DNA of 64,000 nucleotides. It comes from [Phialemoniopsis] sp. UDSM-2020. Its lineage: Eukaryota > Ascomycota > Sordariomycetes > Thyridiales > Thyridiaceae. The stretch spans positions 1,550,001 through 1,614,000 of the forward strand of contig JAEILZ010000002.1 of assembly GCA_018873225.1 (NCBI GenBank). The letters are read 5' to 3'. This document shows, piece by piece, positions 1 to 11,990 of the stretch; position 1 is the first letter of the stretch, and the number at the start of each line of letters is the position of its first letter. Made by a program: the position numbers and the translations under genes. The notes beneath the pieces are model-generated. The model did no database searches and was not told the origin of the DNA. It worked only from the letters and a program-made list of their open reading frames with translations.

Positions 1-2
1 AC

Positions 3-2519
3 CCTATTCTCGGTGACGGAAAGTCGGACAACCAGAACCATTCGCTCATCTTCTACCGAGGCGAGTACATCCAGCTTATCGACGCCAACCAGGACAACTA
101 TCTCGAGGAATGCCTGAAGATCCGTAGTGTTCTCGCCGAGTTCGAGGAAATGAAGACGGACGACGTGTCTCCCTACACCCCTGGCGTCAAGACCAAGGCT
201 GCGGCGCCGGTTGCTATTCTTGGTGCTCGCGAGTACATTTTCTCCGAGAACATCGGTATTCTTGGTGATGTCGCTGCTGGTAAGGAGCAGACGTTCGGTA
301 CGCTATTCGCGCGAACACTGGCCCAGATTGGCGGCAAGCTGCATTATGGTCACCCCGATTTCCTCAACGGCATTTTCATGACGACTCGTGGCGGTGTATC
401 CAAAGCGCAAAAGGGTCTGCATCTGAACGAAGATATCTACGCCGGCATGAATGCCATCCTCCGAGGTGGCAGGATCAAGCACTGCGAGTACTACCAGTGT
501 GGCAAGGGTCGTGATCTCGGTTTTGGCTCCATTCTGAACTTTACCACCAAGATTGGTACCGGTATGGGAGAGCAAATGCTTTCTCGCGAGTATTACTACC
601 TCGGAACTCAACTTCCCCTGGATCGATTCTTGTCGTTCTATTATGCCCACCCTGGCTTCCACATCAACAACATGCTGATCATCCTTTCGGTACAAATGTT
701 TATGATCGCCTGCCTCAACATAGGTGCTTTGCGCCACGAGACCATTCCCTGCGAATACAACCGAGATGTTCCCATCACAGACCCCCTGTTCCCTACCGGT
801 TGTCAGAATACAGACGCCCTCATGGACTGGGTCTATACTTGCGTTCTCTCCATCTTTTTCGTCTTTTTCCTGTCATATATCCCCCTCATCGTCCAGGAAG
901 GCACAGAGCGTGGTGTCTGGCGCGCCGTGACCCGTTTCCTCAAGCAGTTCTTCTCCTTCTCGCCATTCTTCGAGGTGTTCGTCTGCCAGATCTATGCCAA
1001 CTCGGTGCAGCAGAATCTGTCCTTCGGCGGAGCTCGCTACATTGGAACAGGACGTGGTTTCGCCACAGCTCGCATTCCCTTTGGCGTTCTCTTCTCGCGC
1101 TTTGCGGGTCCTTCGATCTACTTCGGTGCGCGGCTCTTGATGATGCTGCTCTTTGTCACCATGACGATCTGGCAGGCCGCCCTGACTTACTTCTGGCTCA
1201 CGATGTTGGCCTTGGTGGTGTCGCCTTTCCTCTACAACCCCCACCAGTTTGCGTGGAACGACTTCTTTATCGACTACCGCGACTTCCTCCGGTGGCTGTC
1301 CCGCGGCAACTCTCGTTCCCATGCCTCGTCGTGGATCGCTTACAGCAGACTTTCGAGGACCAGAATCACTGGTTACAAGCGCAAGGCCATTGGAGACCCC
1401 TCTGGAAAGCTGTCGTCTGATGTTCCCCGGGCGGCAATCACTAATCTCTTTTTCGGCGAGATTATTGCCCCTCTGCTCCTGGTCGCGGTCACCCTCATCC
1501 CCTATTTGTTCATCAATGCCCAGACTGGCGTCACGAAGCTTGAAGACGTCTCGAGCGACGAGGATGACCCGGCCAAGAAGGGATCCGAGGCGACGGCATC
1601 TCTACTCCGCATTGCCATCGTCGCCGCCGGTCCGATTGCCGTCAACATGGGCATCCTGGCTGCCATGTTTGGAATGGCTTGCTGCATGGGCCCGCTTCTG
1701 AGCATGTGCTGCAAGAAGTTTGGCAGTGTGCTCGCTGCCATTGCCCACGGTGTCGCCGTCGTCATGATGCTGGCCTTCTTTGAAGTGATGTTCTTCCTCG
1801 AGGGTTTCGATTTCACCAAGACGCTCCTCGGCATGATTGCCGTTGTCGCCATCCAGAGATTCATCGTCAAGCTCATTGTATCACTTGCGCTTACGCGCGA
1901 GTTCAAGACCGACCAAGCCAACATTGCCTTCTGGACGGGCAAATGGTATTCTATGGGTTGGCATTCGATGTCCCAACCAGCTAGAGAGTTCCTGTGCAAG
2001 ATTACTGAGCTGAGCATGTTTGCCGGCGACTTTATCTTGGGCCATTTCATTCTCTTCCTGATGCTGCCTATCATTCTGGTCCCCCAGATTGACAAGTTGC
2101 ATTCTATCATGCTCTTCTGGCTCCGCCCTAGGTACGTGTCAATCTATCTCCCTCCCTCTGCCTCTGTCACAGTGGTGTGCTAACAGTCTTTGCTCTTGTT
2201 CAGTCGTCAAATCCGACCTCCCATTTACTCGATGAAGCAGTCTAAGCTCCGGAGAAAGCGTGTGATCCGCTATGCCGTGCTCTACTTCGTCATGCTGGTC
2301 GTCTTTGTGGGCCTGATTGTCGGTCCGATCGTTGCCGGCAAGCAGATCCCATCTAGTGTCATTGACAAGCTCAAGGACACCAAGCTGGTGCAGCCGACGG
2401 GTCTGGACCACAACAACACGCATGGCCGCACCGAAACTGGTACAGCCGTCGCCGGCGCAGCTCAGACATCGGACGCGTCTTCTACTGATAGCTCAAACAA
2501 GAGGATCAAGCTCTTCTAA
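3..2519 (+). CDS. FKS1: 1,3-beta-glucan synthase catalytic subunit, C-terminal part (5' end outside window)
   Basis: This is the plasma-membrane GT48 enzyme that polymerises UDP-glucose into wall beta-1,3-glucan with Rho1. Only the last 814 codons are here. The frame is already open at base 3, so the ATG at 150 is internal. Exons are 3-2131 and 2204-2519. The 72-bp intron (GTACGT donor, GCTAAC branch, CAG acceptor) falls inside the LRPSRQIRPP motif. Visible family marks are [40 protein letters not shown] and [14 protein letters not shown] in the cytosolic catalytic part. Multiple hydrophobic membrane segments follow (from about 660 onward), then a basic [12 protein letters not shown] stretch and a last membrane helix. 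The segment aligned with the family's second echinocandin hot-spot region reads DWVYTCVL. Identification is very secure from overall conservation; the N-terminal half, including hot-spot region 1, cannot be seen. Confidence 0.97.
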
Positions 2520-3372
2520 GGGACGGTCCTACCCTGCCCTATCCCTCTTCTTCTTCCAAAAGAGAAGTTCAAGTCCAATCAGCCCCGGGGTTGCACTGGC
2601 GGTCAACGTGGCCAGGAGGTGGAAAAGCAACAAAAGTCGTTGATGAGTGGGCACAAAATGAAGCAACATGCATGCATAGATTTGGTTTGATTGTTTTAGT
2701 ATTACTGTTTTCCTGTTGTTGTCTCGATGGCTCAATGTTTGGCAGAAAGGGGCGCTCTGTGTATCTTAATGTATCTTCGTATTTCGCCATGGCATAGGCG
2801 TGCCCACTGGCCCGGTACGAGTCGTTTGGCATAAGTTTGCATCATGGCTTTAGCTAGCTCTAGAGGATGGTTTGTAATGAATTCAAGAGACCACAGTAAA
2901 TATGCCATTTTCCTTTGGACGGCTGCGCAAAGAAAGGCAAGCAATGTGAGATGTGTGGAGATGCGCGCATTTTGCGGATGCGCCGGGAGGAGCAACCCCT
3001 GGGTGGTGCCTGGGTCAAGGCTTGAAAATTGTGGCACTCCCTTATCTCGATTGCCAGTGCTGCATGTACGTACTTGATTTTGGAGCCCTCCCGGGGGTCC
3101 ATCCTACGGCGCGCAGCCAGTCAGCGGCAGCAGAAGCACTAGCCAATACCCCAGGTCGATCTCCTTTTTCCCCCCAAAGTACCCTCCACTCGAATATGTT
3201 GATGGAATAAACTCTGCACAGCGTTCGCGTCTGTCTGTGTTTGCTTTCACAACCCTTTCGACTTCACCCACGAGGCCTCCTTACCGTTTCAAGCCAGCCA
3301 GCCCGGCCCCGACCCCGACCCCGACCTCGACCCCGACCTCGACCTCGACCTCGCTGCGATTGCGCCCTCGTC
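2520..3372. other. Spacer: glucan synthase 3' UTR and LCB1 promoter/leader
   Basis: No supportable gene. The first few hundred bases are probably the 3' UTR of the glucan synthase. The last 150 bases are CT/GA-repeat rich and lead directly into the LCB1 start. The only structured element seen is the hexamer repeat listed separately. Confidence 0.6.
3305..3353. repeat. Hexanucleotide repeat (CGACCC/CGACCT)n in the LCB1 leader
   Basis: About eight tandem six-base units alternating CGACCC and CGACCT end 20 bases before the LCB1 ATG. In the LCB1 frame they would read as a Pro-Arg repeat, but no in-frame ATG precedes them, so they are most simply 5' leader sequence. Confidence 0.8.
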
Positions 3373-5242
3373 ATGGATCTGGACGATTTGCAGACTCAAT
3401 TGGCGGCGTGGCTGCACGAGGCGGCGTACGCCTTCCAGAAAGTCCCCGGCTCGGCCGTCCTTATTCGTTATGTGCAGTCGAGTTACCAGAATGACCCCAT
3501 TCGTTCTGCCATCGAACTCGTTCTTGTCATCTTCTTCATACGATACCTGCTCTCGCCGTCTTACTCTACTCAGAAACAGAACTTCATCAAATTGCGCGAC
3601 GATGTACGTTTGAATCGAGGCGCCTCGCCTCCGTTGCCTTCCTTACCAAAAACATTCTGCTAACGCCGTCGCATGTAGGAGATCGACGAACTCATCGACG
3701 AGTGGGTGCCTGAACCTCTGGTCGCGCCCCAGACGGCTATGGAGGAGCTTGAGAGCGAGAGGCTTCCCGTCATCGTAGGGTAAGTCGCGCAGCCCATGCG
3801 CTCTACGTGTTTCCCTTCGGGTAGAGCTGACCTCTCCGCGCAGTCCGACTGGTCCGAAGTCCAAACTGTCCAACGGCCGCACCGTCACCAACCTGGCCTC
3901 CTACAATTTCTACAACTTCAACGCCAACGAGCAAATCAAGGAGAAGGCCATCCAGACGCTACGTACCTACGGCGTCGGCCCTTGCGGCCCACCCCAATTC
4001 TACGGTACTCAGGATGTCCACATGAAGACCGAGGCCGATATTGCAGCCTACCTCGGTACCGAGGGCTGTATCGTCTATGCCCAGGCCTTTTCGACCATTT
4101 CCAGCGTCATCCCGGCGTTTTGCAAGCGAGGCGATGTCATCATTGCCGACAAGGCGGTCAACTACTCTATCCGCAAGGGCTTGGAGATCTCGAGGAGTAA
4201 CATTAGGTGGTTCAACCATGGCGATATGCAGGATTTGGAGAGCCAGATGCGCAAGGTTGCTCAAGAGCAGGCCAAACAGAAGAGGCTCACCAGGAGGTTC
4301 ATCGTGACTGAGGGCCTCTTTGAGATTACCGGCGACTGCACCGACTTGCCCAAGCTGGTAAGTGTACACATACAAATCTTTGGCAAACCTTCCATCGTGC
4401 CTCTCTTACTTGTCGGGCGGGCTGGTTACTGACGAGTCCCTGGCATTGATGCAGATCGAGCTCAAGGAAAAGTACAAATTCCGCATCATCTTGGACGAGA
4501 CATGGTCCTTTGGCGTCCTCGGACGCACCGGCAGGGGCCTTACGGAGGCGCAGAACGTTGATCCTTCTCAAGTTGACATGATCATTGGTTCTCTGGCGGG
4601 ACCGTTCTGCGCTGGCGGTGGCTTCTGTGCCGGCACCAAAGATGTTGTGGAGCACCAGCGCATCACGGCCGCGTCGTACACCTTCTCGGCGGCCCTGCCG
4701 GCCATGCTCGCCGTGACGGCGAGCGAGACGCTGAACATCATCCAGTCGAACCCGGAAATCCTTGTCCAGTGCCGTGACAACATCAGGACGATGAAGGCGC
4801 AGCTCGATCCGCGTAGCGACTGGGTCATGTGCACCAGTGCACCGGAGAATCCCATCATGCTCCTGGTGCTCAAGCCAGAAGTCGTGCAGGCGAGGAGACT
4901 CAGTGCGGAGGATCAGGAGAGGCTGCTGCAAGACTGCGTTGACGAGGTGAGTTGAACAACCCAACCCAACCCGCCTTCGCCTTTGGATGCTCAATTGCTG
5001 ACTTGAATCCGGCGTGGTAGACTGTGGCCAACGGCGTGCTCATCACACGACTCAGGCTCATGCCTGTTGCCAGTAGCATCAATGCCAAGGATGGCTGGGC
5101 ACCGCAACCAGCCCTCAAGGTATGCATCACCTCGGGACTGTCCAAAAAGGACATTGAAAAGGCCGGTGTCACTATTCGACATGCAATCACCAAGGTCATG
5201 ACACGCAAGAATCCCAAGGTCGGCGCACCTGGCGTGGTCTGA
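3373..5242 (+). CDS. LCB1: Serine palmitoyltransferase subunit 1
   Basis: LCB1 pairs with LCB2 in the ER membrane to condense serine with palmitoyl-CoA, the first step of sphingolipid synthesis. Five exons (3373-3603, 3679-3779, 3844-4357, 4455-4946, 5021-5242) give 519 residues, a normal family length. An N-terminal membrane segment lies near residues 45-60 (SAIELVLVIFFIRYLL). The PLP-fold type I region follows, with YNFYNFNANE, YGVGPCGPPQFYGTQDVH and DETWSFGVLGRTGRG. The Cys in GPCGPP (about residue 158) matches the conserved active-site-facing cysteine of the family. As expected for LCB1, the position of the PLP lysine of LCB2 (GSLAGPFCAGGGFCAG here) carries no lysine, so this subunit is non-catalytic but structural. 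All splice sites are GT-AG and phases close exactly. The start was chosen as the first ATG in frame, immediately after the leader repeat. Confidence 0.95.
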
Positions 5243-6484
5243 TATAGATTATTGGAAGAGGTTCGCACCCACCGAGAGAGATGCCTCACCGTGAAAAACA
5301 CATACATACAGTTCCAGATTTTCAAGGATCTCCCCCTCTTGGGCCGGAGCTAACATTGCGCAAAAGCATAGCCAAGGGAATCTAGAGGCGAGGCGGAGAA
5401 GGAGGCGGCGGTTCTAGCACGGAGCGACGTGCAATTAGAGTTACATACCACATGCACCTGCCCCGGCGTGGGCGTGGGCGTGTTCTATACAAAATTAATG
5501 CTAATGATCAGTCTAACAATCATTTATACCTACCTACGTAGGTAGTACTACGTCGAGTGCGAAAGATTGTATTGTACTTGTGGGGGAAGGAGGGAGCAGT
5601 CAACTCGGACTCGATCCGCTTGGTTGCAGTCGTCAATGCCAGTGTTGACAACTGCAGATCCTCACTTACACTACTAAGTAGGTACCTACCTCGAGCAATT
5701 GCCCAACTGGGATGTGAACGCGATGCGATGCATTAGGAGCCATTCAAGGCATGAGCCAAGGCCAAGCAGTGCCTTTTTGGTGTAGGGTGTGTGTGGCTGC
5801 TGACATTTGGTGCAATCACAGGCCAGTCCGCAACAAGACGACGATTGCCATATTGAGACGTCAACTAACCACCCAAGTACGGAATCCAAGAGAGTGAGGC
5901 AGTCGCTCTTGTTATTTTATTTTTCTTCCCCTCTTTGCCTCTGCTTGATGTGGATGGTGGTGGTGTTTGGCATTCCACGCCTCTTGGCCGGCTGGCTTGG
6001 CCACATTCCAACGGCGCACTTCTCGCACTTCTCGAGCCCCAAATCGCCAACCTCGCATTCCTCGGTTGGCTCAAGCACACATGTCTGGTAAACACTGCGC
6101 TGCCTTTTTCTTGGACAGACAAGAGACATGACATACCACACGGCCAGCACAACACGCCAAAAAACAGTGGCCATATAACACGCCCCCCCAGCCATCCCCC
6201 GGCTCGCGAACATGTCACCCGACTTTATAGGAGAGATCCATCCTCGTCAAACGCCTCGTCGACATCGTTTCTTGCTCACCTAGAATGGACGTTGATTCCT
6301 TCTAACTGTCACTCCTTTATCATCCACATTCGTTATCAGATTGTCGAGGCATCTTTTGCTTCATGTACTATCCTTGTTCTCGTCTCTGACTGTCTCTCCT
6401 TTTGAACTCAACTGAACTGAACCGAACAACATCGTCTACTCGCGCTCGCATTTCTCCGTGTCAACAGGTAAACAACAAGTAACA
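5243..6484. other. Spacer: LCB1 3' end and GH17 promoter
   Basis: No supportable gene. It contains two perfect palindromes of the TACCTAC type (5530-5545 and 5678-5689), a TATA-like CTTTATAGG near 6217 and a CT-rich leader from about 6340 to the GH17 start. Confidence 0.55.
5530..5545. repeat. 16-bp perfect palindrome CTACCTACGTAGGTAG
   Basis: The sequence equals its own reverse complement. Related TACCTAC/GTAGGTA words recur in other spacers of this window (5678-5689, 18745-18754, 63838-63847). Function unknown. Confidence 0.7.
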
Positions 6485-7876
6485 ATGAAGGGAAAATTTG
6501 CATCTCTCTCCATGCTGGCGCTGCTTGGTGCCGCCAGCGCCCAGCCGTCGAGTAAGTTCTTGTTACCATCTTCCCAGTCGTGTCGAAGGGGGGAACTTCT
6601 GGGCTGACAGCATCACCACTCATCAGAGCGCCGCCACGCCCATCTGCATGACAGGGACGCCGTCGCTGTCAAGGCGGCGCCCCAGATCACCATCATTGAC
6701 CCGTCCATCACTGCCCCGACTCAGTGTGCTCAGGTGCTTGTCTACATCAACAAGCAGGGCGAGCCGTGCTCGACGGTCACCGAGGTGGTCGCCCTCATCC
6801 CGCCGCCCACCCAGGTCGCCGTGGCAGCAAACGCCCAGGTCACCGTTATCGGGGCGCCGGAAATCTACGCCTCGGTTCAGGTGGTTGGCCCCATCGGGCC
6901 TGTCGCGACTCTGGTCCCCGGCACTGTCTCGACTGGCGGCGGCGTGGTTTCGATCGGCAGCGGCTCCGGCAGCAGCGGCTCCAGCTCCGGCTCCAGCTCC
7001 GGCAGTGGTGCCAGCACTGGCACTGGCAGTGGCAGTGGCAGCGGTACGGCCGTTGTCCCGTCCAACTCGACAACTGGTAGCCTTCACGGCGTCGCGTACT
7101 CGCCCTACAATGGCGATGGCACCTGCAAGTCCGCCGCCCAGGTGCTGAGCGACTTCCAGAGCTTTGCCGGTCAATACTCGACCATCCGCCTCTACGGTGT
7201 GGACTGCAACCAGGTAGCCAACTGTGTCCCTGCCGCCAAGGCCGTTGGTGTCAAGCTCTTCCTCGGCATCTTCCACATCACGGACCTCGCATCCCAAGTC
7301 AGCACCATCGTTAGCGGCGTCAACAGCGACTGGTCCTGCGTCGATACCGTCAGCGTCGGCAACGAGCTGATCAACAGCGGCCAGGCCAGCGTCGAGCAGG
7401 TTCTTGCCGCCATCGAGCAGGTCCGAGGCCAGCTGCGCGGTGCGGGTTACACCGGACCCGTTGTCACTGTCGACACCTTCATGGCCGCCCTCAGCCACCC
7501 GAGCCTGTGCGAGAAGTCGGACTACTGTGCCCTCAACATGCATCCTTTCTTCGACGGCACCATCACCGCCGAGCAGGCTGGCAACTTCATCACGGCCCAG
7601 ATCGCCAACGTCCGCAGCAAGCTCACCGACCAGTCCAAGCGCATCGTCATCACCGAGACGGGCTGGCCGTGGCAGGGCTCGAGCAACCGCGTCGCCGTGC
7701 CCAGTCTGGCCAACCAAAAGGTTGCCATCGACTGCATCACGGCCGCCTTCGCCGCCAACCCGGCCGACCTGATCCTCTTCACCGCTTACAACGACCCCTG
7801 GAAGAAGATCGAGCAGGCCACCTTCAATGCCGAGCCCTACTGGGGAATTGGCGGCGCCAACGCCCCCTCGTCTTGA
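6485..7876 (+). CDS. Secreted GH17 beta-1,3-glucanase/glucanosyltransferase, SCW4/SCW10-like
   Basis: This is a cell-wall glycoside hydrolase acting on beta-1,3-glucan. Exons 6485-6551 and 6627-7876 give 438 residues. Residues 1-19 form a signal peptide (MKGKFASLSMLALLGAASA). A Lys-Arg pair at 23-24 is a likely Kex2 processing site and is followed by a His-rich HAHLHDRD segment, as in many fungal Scw-type proteins. A Ser/Gly-rich linker spans about 131-165. The GH17 barrel then runs to the C-terminus. The acid/base glutamate is E269 (SVGNELINS) and the nucleophile E366 (ITETGWPWQGS). The protein ends without a hydrophobic GPI signal, so it should be soluble or wall-bound rather than GPI-anchored. 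The intron lies just after the signal peptide; an alternative acceptor at 6610 exists but would not keep the frame as neatly. Strong GC3 bias leaves a long antisense open frame opposite, which I regard as a shadow. Confidence 0.93.
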
Positions 7877-8760
7877 GTGGGCACTCCCTCGTAGCACGGC
7901 AGGTTTCACGGCAGCGCCGTCGCTCAAAGGCACCGGGCCAGCGCAGCTTTTGATGTCTTGTCCGGTTTGGCATTTTCCTTTCTCGTCGACGCTCGCATTC
8001 TCTTCGTTTTTCCTATACATCACATCGATCTTGATCCTTGCCTGAGCACAACAGCCAGACGCCGGCTTGATGAAACTCTCGACCTCTTGAGACATGGACG
8101 TCCAGTGCTATGGGGGAGAGCCGTGGATCTAGCGCACCCTTTGTCCGCGATTCGAGACTGCCATAAGGCGCGAGGCTCTTCGAAAATTCCGCTCTTGACC
8201 GATTCCCGGATAGAGCGAGGCGTCGATTGCAGGCAACGGACGGGCCGAGCTCGACATCTCCCTTTTTTTCTTTGGATCCAGGAGTTCCGGCGGGCTGTCG
8301 GTGGTGGGGATTGCTTCGGGGTTTTGGGAAGGCGTGATGATGTTTAATTTTGTATCCATGCAATGACTTTTTCGCCTGCGCTGTAACGACACACGCCTTG
8401 GAACCTCAATGTCTTGTACGATCTACTTTAGTCTAGGTTCTCACCTTTGATAGCAGCGCAGTCGGAGACAATGGGAAAGTCATCGTTGTAGTGTTGCATA
8501 GTTCCAACAACTTGATGAGTGCCTTCGCCTGAAAGACAAAGTGGGGATGATCAACACTCCACGGAAAGCAGCGTACGCTGTCCATCCTTCCTGCTAACAC
8601 CAACCTACCAATAACTCACTTGATGAGTGTCGGTAAGGGGGAGTTGGTACAATGATTTATTGACATGGTATCTCTACATGGGAAGGAAAATAGACTGCTG
8701 CTTTTGTAGACTGTGCTCTGAATGAATTCATGCGCGTTCCCCGGTATGGCCCCGACCTTT
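7877..8760. other. Convergent spacer between GH17 and SCOT genes
   Basis: Two 3' ends meet here. No gene, repeat or RNA was recognised. Confidence 0.55.
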
Positions 8761-10483
8761 CTACAGCATGGGCTTCAGGTCGTCGGCGACATGGAACGGC
8801 GCTTCCGTCTTGCTCTTGATCTCGTCGACCGTCACACCGTCAGCGATCTCAATCAGGGTCAGACCTTGAGCAAAGTCGACGTCAAAGACACCCTAGACAC
8901 TTGGTTAGCTAGAGACACTTGCGAGATATATGATCTAGGATGGACAAACCAGCTCAGTGATGATCCTGGAAACACAGGCCTTGCCCGTCAGGGGGAAGGC
9001 ACACTGCTTGACGATCTTGGGGTTCCCCTTCTTGTCGGTGTGCTCCATGGTGACGACGACCTTGGTCTCGGAGGGGTTGCTGACGAGGTCCATGGCACCG
9101 CCAAAGCCCTTGACCTTGCCGGGCAGCATCCAGTTGGCCAGGTCGCCGGCGGCGCTGACCTGCATGGCGCCGAGGATGGTCAGGTTGATGCGGCCGCTGC
9201 GGATCATGCCGAAGCTCTCCTCGCTGCCGAACACGGCGGCGCCCGGGTTGAGGGTGACGGTCTCCTTGCCGGCGTTGATGAGGTCGGCGTCCTCGCTGCC
9301 CTTCTTGGGGTAGGGGCCGAGGCCGAGGATGCCGTTCTCGCTCTGCAGCTGCACCTCGACGTCGGGGCCGACGAAGCCCGGGGCGAGCATGGGCATGCCG
9401 ATGCCCAGGTTGGCGTACATGCCGTTCTTGAACTCCTTGGCGGCCCTCTTGACGATGCGCTCGCGCTTGGCGGCCGTGTCGCCGGTGCCGAGGACCTTCT
9501 TGGCGTCGTCGGCCTCGTTCTCGTCCTTAGCCCACGTGTACTTCTCAATGTTCTTGGGGCTCGTGCTCTTGATGACCCGCTTGACGTAGATGCCGGGCAG
9601 GTGGACGGCCTCGGGGGGGATCTCGCCGGGCTCGACAATCTCCTCGGCCTCGACAATGGTGACCTTTGCGTTGCGGCCCATGGCGCCGTTGAAGTTGTTG
9701 GCGGCGAGGCGGAACTGGCAGTTGCCGAGCTTGTCGGCGCGGTATGCCTTGACAAAGGCGTAGTCACCGGCGATGCTGTGCTCGAGCAGGTAGGACTTGC
9801 CGTTGAAGACCTTGACGTCCTTGGGGTAGGAGAACTCGGCGGCGGTGCCGTCCGGGTTGTTGCGCAGGGCGAGCTCGCCGGTCTGGACGACGGTGCCAAA
9901 GGCGGCCGGGGTGTAGAAGGCCGGGATGCCCTTGCCGCCGGCGGCGCACCGCTCGGCCAGGGTGCCCTGGGGCGTCAGCTCGAGCTCGACCTCGCCGGTC
10001 AGGTACATCTGCTCAAAGGTCTTGTTCTCGCCAATGTACGAGGCGATCATCTTCTTGATCTGTTTCGTCTTGAGCAGCTTGCCGAGGCCGCTCTTGTCGG
10101 TACCGGCATTATTAGAGACGGCGGTCAGGCCGGTGATCTCGGGCTTCTCGAGGACCTGGTCGATCAGGGTGTCGGGCACACCGCAGAGGCCGAATCCTCC
10201 GCACAGCAGCGTCGAGTCGGGCTTCATGTCCTTCAGGGCCTCGGAGGCCGAAGGGTAGACCTTGTTGATCTCGGCACGACGCGACGTGGCCGAGAAGCAA
10301 CGGGCGAAAAGAGCAGCATGCTACGGAGCAGCGAAAAGAGCCATTGTGTTAGTCTACGCGGGGGGCACACACGGAGCCCAGCTCAGCCAGACTGGGCAGT
10401 ATGGGCTGGGGTTGTTGCCTCACCTTAGGGCCGTACTTGGAGTACGCCCGGAGCGTTCGCATACACAGCGCCGCGGAAGGCAT
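8761..10483 (-). CDS. Succinyl-CoA:3-ketoacid CoA transferase, mitochondrial
   Basis: The enzyme moves CoA from succinyl-CoA to acetoacetate, feeding ketone bodies and acetoacetate from ketogenic amino acids into acetyl-CoA. Three exons on the minus strand (10424-10483, 8950-10320, 8761-8892) give 520 residues, the length of the animal OXCT enzymes. The N-terminus is a mitochondrial presequence rich in Arg/Ser/Ala ([20 protein letters not shown], then [11 protein letters not shown]). Subunit-A-like domain: about 45-270, with [14 protein letters not shown] and [12 protein letters not shown]. Subunit-B-like domain: about 305-510, with [13 protein letters not shown] and the catalytic glutamate E348 in [13 protein letters not shown]. 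The last exon supplies [16 protein letters not shown] to the stop. Introns are 103 and 57 bp. Confidence is high; the exact length of the first coding exon is the least certain part. Confidence 0.95.
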
Positions 10484-11990
10484 CTTGACTTTGACAAGAG
10501 CGGAGAGTGGTCTTGGGGGTGGAAGGAGAGGAGGAGGAGGTTCGCGCCGTCAACTCGGTTTGCGGGGACGGCAAATCGCGGGCGCCGAGGACGATCAAGA
10601 GGGTCGCAAGCGGCTACAGTCGGCGACACAGTTGAAGGCGACCGATTGGGGGGAGCTGGGAGCTTGAAGCTAGAAATACAGACCAAATACCAAATAACAG
10701 GAAGGGATCAAGAGAAATAGGAATACTACAAGTGGAGGAGAGGAAGGTTTGCTGCTATTAAAGAAGAATTTGGGGTCTTCCCCCCCGTGGAACGGACGTG
10801 GACCCGTCCTGTTCCCACATCGGCAACCTGGGGTGGGAAGAGTGGTGAGCCGGGTTCCCAACGCCGTCCCTGTCTAACTAGACCAGACACCATCGACGAC
10901 GGGCGGCTGTTGTTCCGCGGTCACTCTCCTCCGCGGCTTAGTTTACTGTCTGTAATACCGTCTTTTGTCCCCGCGCCCCGGACAGCCGTCCAGTCTATAG
11001 ATGGTAAAATAACCATCAATGATCATTGTACGAGAGAAACTCTTCCTTCTCTTTTCTTTTTGTCTTTCTCTCTCTTGGCGGACTAACAGGGACACCCCGT
11101 GAGACTACCCAACTTCGTAGATCCTACTAACTGTAAAGAGAGGCATTAGGTAGATACCGTAGTAAGTAAGGCCTGTTAAACTATGATCCCCATCCCGACC
11201 GACCTCGCTCAAGGCCAAGGCTACCTGGCAAATCCGTAGGTCTCCGCCGCTGTCGGATCTCCCAGTCGGCTCGGTAAAGGCACACACATTCTCGTCCCCT
11301 TTCCCGACAAAGCCCGGCTTCCGGCCCACACCGCAGCTTTACCCTCTCAGACCCTATACGGCGGGTAATCCTTTTCGCGGCACTGCACTCGCGCGGCGCG
11401 CGCGCCAGGTCGCTCCAGTCAGTCAATCAATCAATCCCATTTTGTCATTGGTAATAAATGGTGATTATCGTTGCCCGTGCTGTGCTGGTGTACAATCGCC
11501 CAACAAGACAAAGACAGTCTGTATTCTTTAAAAACCCATCGCTAATCTACTCTACTCATTCATGATCCAGCCAGGAATCGCACAGCAAACATGTCAAAAT
11601 ACCTTCACTTGAACACCAATGACGCTACTTCATGAAATGCTGCCAGGACCCAACACTGGCTCCTAGCCTCGCCCGCTCTTGTTATCAACAGAACCTTGCC
11701 CATCCCAATTCTGCAAGTGATGAAAGCCATGTCCATTGCCATTCCCTTCCGAAATGCATCAAATAGCAACTCATGCCGTGGCTTGCTCTTGCTCCCGCTG
11801 CGAAGTGCAATGCCAAGCGAGCAATAGGTCTCTCTTATGGTCGATCTTGAATACACGCCACTTCCCCTTGCTTTCTCCAGGTCCAAGATGATGAGACCTA
11901 CTTGTCTGTCGCTGGAGTTCCACTGCTTTGGAGATTCCGCAATGCACAAAGTCGCAATACGCTACCGTCGACCCATGATCAATCCCCCAT
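10484..11990. other. Spacer: SCOT promoter and RBR ligase 3' end
   Basis: The first part is the SCOT upstream region, and the part next to 11990 is the 3' UTR of the ubiquitin ligase. The short open frames on both strands here lack codon bias, start context or recognisable domains. Confidence 0.55.

Noticed and set aside
150..2183. Treating ATG 150 as the start of a 677-residue protein
   Set aside because: The frame is open to the window edge with glucan-synthase sequence before it, and the 3' exon after the intron belongs to the same protein.
6623..8095. A 490-codon open frame on the - strand opposite the GH17 gene
   Set aside because: Shadow of GC3-biased codons; low-complexity Gly/Ala/Asp protein with no family marks, while the + strand has signal peptide and both catalytic glutamates.
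8722..10428. A 568-codon open frame on the + strand opposite the CoA transferase
   Set aside because: It mirrors the strongly biased codons of the real minus-strand gene, is Leu/Gly/Val/Asp monotone, has no domain and ends where the real exon ends. Antisense shadow.
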